Of a stretch of DNA of 64,000 nt, positions 62,051 to 64,000 are shown one piece after another. The first letter of the stretch is position 1; every line of letters starts with the position of its first letter. The DNA is taken from contig CM057142.1 of NCBI GenBank assembly GCA_029964075.1, forward strand, positions 29,824,392 to 29,888,391. The letters run 5' to 3'. A model generated the notes under the pieces. The model worked only from the letters and a program-made list of their open reading frames with translations. It was not told the DNA's origin and did no database searches. This DNA is from Patiria pectinifera. Its lineage: Eukaryota > Echinodermata > Asteroidea > Valvatida > Asterinidae. The position numbers were made by a program, and so were the translations under genes.

Positions 62051-63078
62051 ATTAGCCAGAATGAAGCTTCACGTGTGCCTGCTTCTCCTGATGGTGGTTG
62101 GATGTGCCTTGTGTTTTGCAGAGAGTAAGTGCCGTCAATTTGTTCCATGTTACATTATCCCGGTAAATTTGTTCAGTGTTCCATTATCCCTACCGTTCCG
62201 ACATACAAGTATTCTTATAGGTTATAACCACACTCGCACAGCCCTTTGGGCCTGTCGTACATCATGCTTGGAGTAAATATATTTTGATTCGAGTTTTGAT
62301 AATTACGATAGTCGCACATTAAAATGAACGTTTAAGTTTCCATGGTAGAGGAGAAAACACGTTTGACTGTTGTTGATTTCCCCCTAAACGTACGAAACTT
62401 GCATGTTCCCGAAGGCTTAGGGGCCTCCTTATTTGTGTAAAAAAAAGTTCGGTGTCTTTACAAATGTTCAACGCTATGACACTTCAACTGTTTTTTATTC
62501 AATATCTGTGCAGACGCAATTCATAAATTCAGCACCAAAAACCTTTTTTAATATCATGCAGACTCGCTTACCGAGAAGTTGAGGCAAGAACTGAAATCTC
62601 GTCGCAGTCGCGGGATAATGGATGAGCTGTGTAAGTTCTGTGGTCTTTCATAATAAGTTTGTAATAATAACTTGACGCAGGTTGGCACTATACGACATAA
62701 ATCAAAGCTAATAGGCACAATATTATGGCTCACACGTGTTTCGGTTGCAATTGCATGCTGTCCCAGAGAATGCCGTTGTTTTTGTTAGAAATGTCAACGA
62801 AGTTTTGTTCATTTTCATGCAGAAGCTCTCATATTCACAAAATTGTCCCCGTTAAACCAAAAGGGTTTTCTTGCATTGAAACAGTAAATTTCGTTTGTGT
62901 GCACACAGTATTCTGTTTTCTTCGAAATGCATTAATGGCGACATTTCACTTCTAACCGTCTACTTTCAATGAAATATCTGACAATCATCGAATTAAGAAC
63001 ATAAAATGTTGTGCTTGTTCTACCACAGATCCTACAAGGATCAACGACTCGGCCAAACTCCTGGTTATAGACGCGTGA
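62051..63078 (+). CDS. Small secreted peptide precursor, three coding exons, family unknown
   Basis: Exons: 62051-62124 (ATG at 62061, CAGAATGA context), 62562-62630, 63029-63078 (TGA 63076-63078). Donors GAGA|GTAAGT and CTGT|GTAAGT and acceptors ATGCAG and CCACAG are strong. Both internal junctions are phase 1 and the 183 coding nt give 60 residues. Residues 1-20 (MKLHVCLLLLMVVGCALCFA) are a textbook signal peptide. The mature part is short and helix-prone: ENSLTEKLRQEL, a basic cluster KSRRSR that could be cleaved, then GIMDELYPTRINDS and a hydrophobic C-terminus. It has no cysteines after the signal and no amidation site. It could be a neuropeptide or other secreted peptide; I do not recognise a family. 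Confidence 0.6.
62061..62124 (+). CDS. Peptide gene coding exon 1: signal peptide
   Basis: Codes residues 1-21 plus one base. Thirteen of residues 5-20 are hydrophobic. The upstream TTTCTAG|ATTAGCCAG suggests that a 5-prime UTR intron ends at 62050. Without splicing, the frame runs on to a stop at 62274, so splicing at GTAAGT is needed for a short precursor. Confidence 0.6.
62562..62630 (+). CDS. Peptide gene coding exon 2: basic cluster
   Basis: Codes residues 22-44 with both split codons: NSLTEKLRQELKSRRSRGIM then DEL and T|. Arg/Lys are concentrated in KSRRSR (33-38). Reading through the donor would add CKFCGLS and stop at 62650. Confidence 0.6.
63029..63078 (+). CDS. Peptide gene coding exon 3: C-terminus
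   Basis: Codes YPTRINDSAKLLVIDA and TGA, after acceptor TACCACAG. It has one N-D-S sequon. Short, so the exon call relies on phase agreement and splice-site quality. Confidence 0.5.
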
Positions 63079-64000
63079 TAACGGCCCGTACTTTCGGTGG
63101 CAAATACTGAATACTTGTCAACAAAGACCGTACCACTGCGCGCGGTGGCTTTCAGATTTGCAAGGCTCTTCGCCCGATCTGGAGTCGAAGTCTGTCAAGC
63201 CAGCTAATTATATATTTGAATATTCATGAGTCTGCGTTTTTTGTCTTTATTTTTGAATTGTGATAACGTAACCATGTTAACGCCGAGCACAATATCTTTA
63301 GCTTTAAAATGAACAATGAAATGTCGCTTTTATTTCATCGGTTCGGGACCACATCTCTCAAAAACTTTTGTATGAGAGCCTAATTAAAAACTAAATTTGG
63401 GTAACGGTGTTCTCCTCGAAATTTGATATTTATTTTCCGGGTAAATACTTCATCTATGACAACAAACACTGCACAATACCATCTGTTATATCATGAAGTA
63501 TTTAAGTTTTAACAATTTTGGAACAAAGATATCTTCAGGAGTAGTTTTGCTTACAGTTTTATGAATATTTTCGTTTTAGATGTTATGCAAAATAACCGAC
63601 AAAATGGCACACCTGGACAATTCGCGATTACAAGCCAAAGGGTATTAATGCCTGTTATCATGCGTCTAACCAATTAAGGCAAGTCCGCTTAGTGCATTTT
63701 GTACTAGAGCTCAAAGCAGTCGTTTATCCTTGTGTGTAGGATCCGTGGTTCGACTTCGTTTATAGGCAATCAATTGTTACCGTCAAATGGTTCATTTATA
63801 TATATCAAGATTGATTATTCACACACTGAGTGTACAATTCTCCTTTGGGCATTGTTCTTGGCGTTTGCTGCTTGTTAAATCAGTTCTATCCAGTTGTTTG
63901 CCTTAATCTAAAAAAATAAACAATCGTTCGCATTGTTTTGAATCGGAAGACAGTAAAACACAAATTCTGAAAATCGGAAAGTGAATCTAGTGAATCTTCA
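63079..64000 (+). other. Downstream of the peptide gene
   Basis: Probable 3-prime UTR then intergenic DNA. AATAAA at 63915-63920 is one candidate poly(A) signal. No repeat family or further gene recognised before the window ends. Confidence 0.4.

Noticed and set aside
62562-63078. Insulin/relaxin-like A chain after the basic cluster
   Set aside because: Only GIMDE resembles it; the spliced product has no cysteines, and the CxxC reading requires ignoring a strong donor.

Overview
The window is metazoan nuclear DNA. It has a multi-exon gene with clean GT-AG introns, vertebrate-like protein motifs and very dense transposon relics. The gene structure, the ABCC10 divergence and the fold-back/MITE load suggest a marine invertebrate, perhaps a deuterostome such as an echinoderm, hemichordate or amphioxus. 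That is an inference; no diagnostic marker fixes the species.

Main gene: positions 2293-40004 on the + strand encode a complete ABCC10 (MRP7)-type full ABC transporter in 18 exons. The splice phases I assigned agree at every junction and sum to 4830 nt, that is 1609 codons plus stop. Domain order is TMD0 - L0 - TMD1 - NBD1 - acidic linker - TMD2 - NBD2. Exon 1 carries a third of the protein. Intron 6 (8.1 kb) separates Walker A from the signature motif of NBD1 and is a nest of LINE, Gypsy LTR and MITE pieces. Intron 8 appears to use a GC donor. Intron 9 begins with about twelve ~172-bp tandem copies of the exon 9/intron 9 boundary itself.

Transposons inside and around ABCC10: there are at least ten inverted-repeat families. 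They include a 1,977-bp element with GGGCAATTCCAC termini and repeated 14-mers (second copy cut by the left window edge), TA-flanked fold-backs, TTAA-flanked piggyBac-like MITEs (two copies bracket exon 15), a hAT-type MITE with an 8-bp target duplication, and AGGCCAAAA-ended elements.

Downstream, 40-50 kb holds no host gene that I can support. It contains minus-strand Gypsy gag/integrase relics, LTR ends in inverted orientation, a MITE and tandem duplications. From 50.4 to 56.4 kb lies a large inverted structure: ~68-bp satellite arrays flank a ~1.4-kb core with tRNA-like promoter boxes, present once in each orientation. From 56.4 to 61.3 kb is a local repeat duplication with a 0.5-kb palindrome.

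Right end: 62051-63078 (+) looks like a small three-coding-exon gene for a 60-residue secreted peptide precursor (signal peptide, one basic cluster). I could not assign it to a family.
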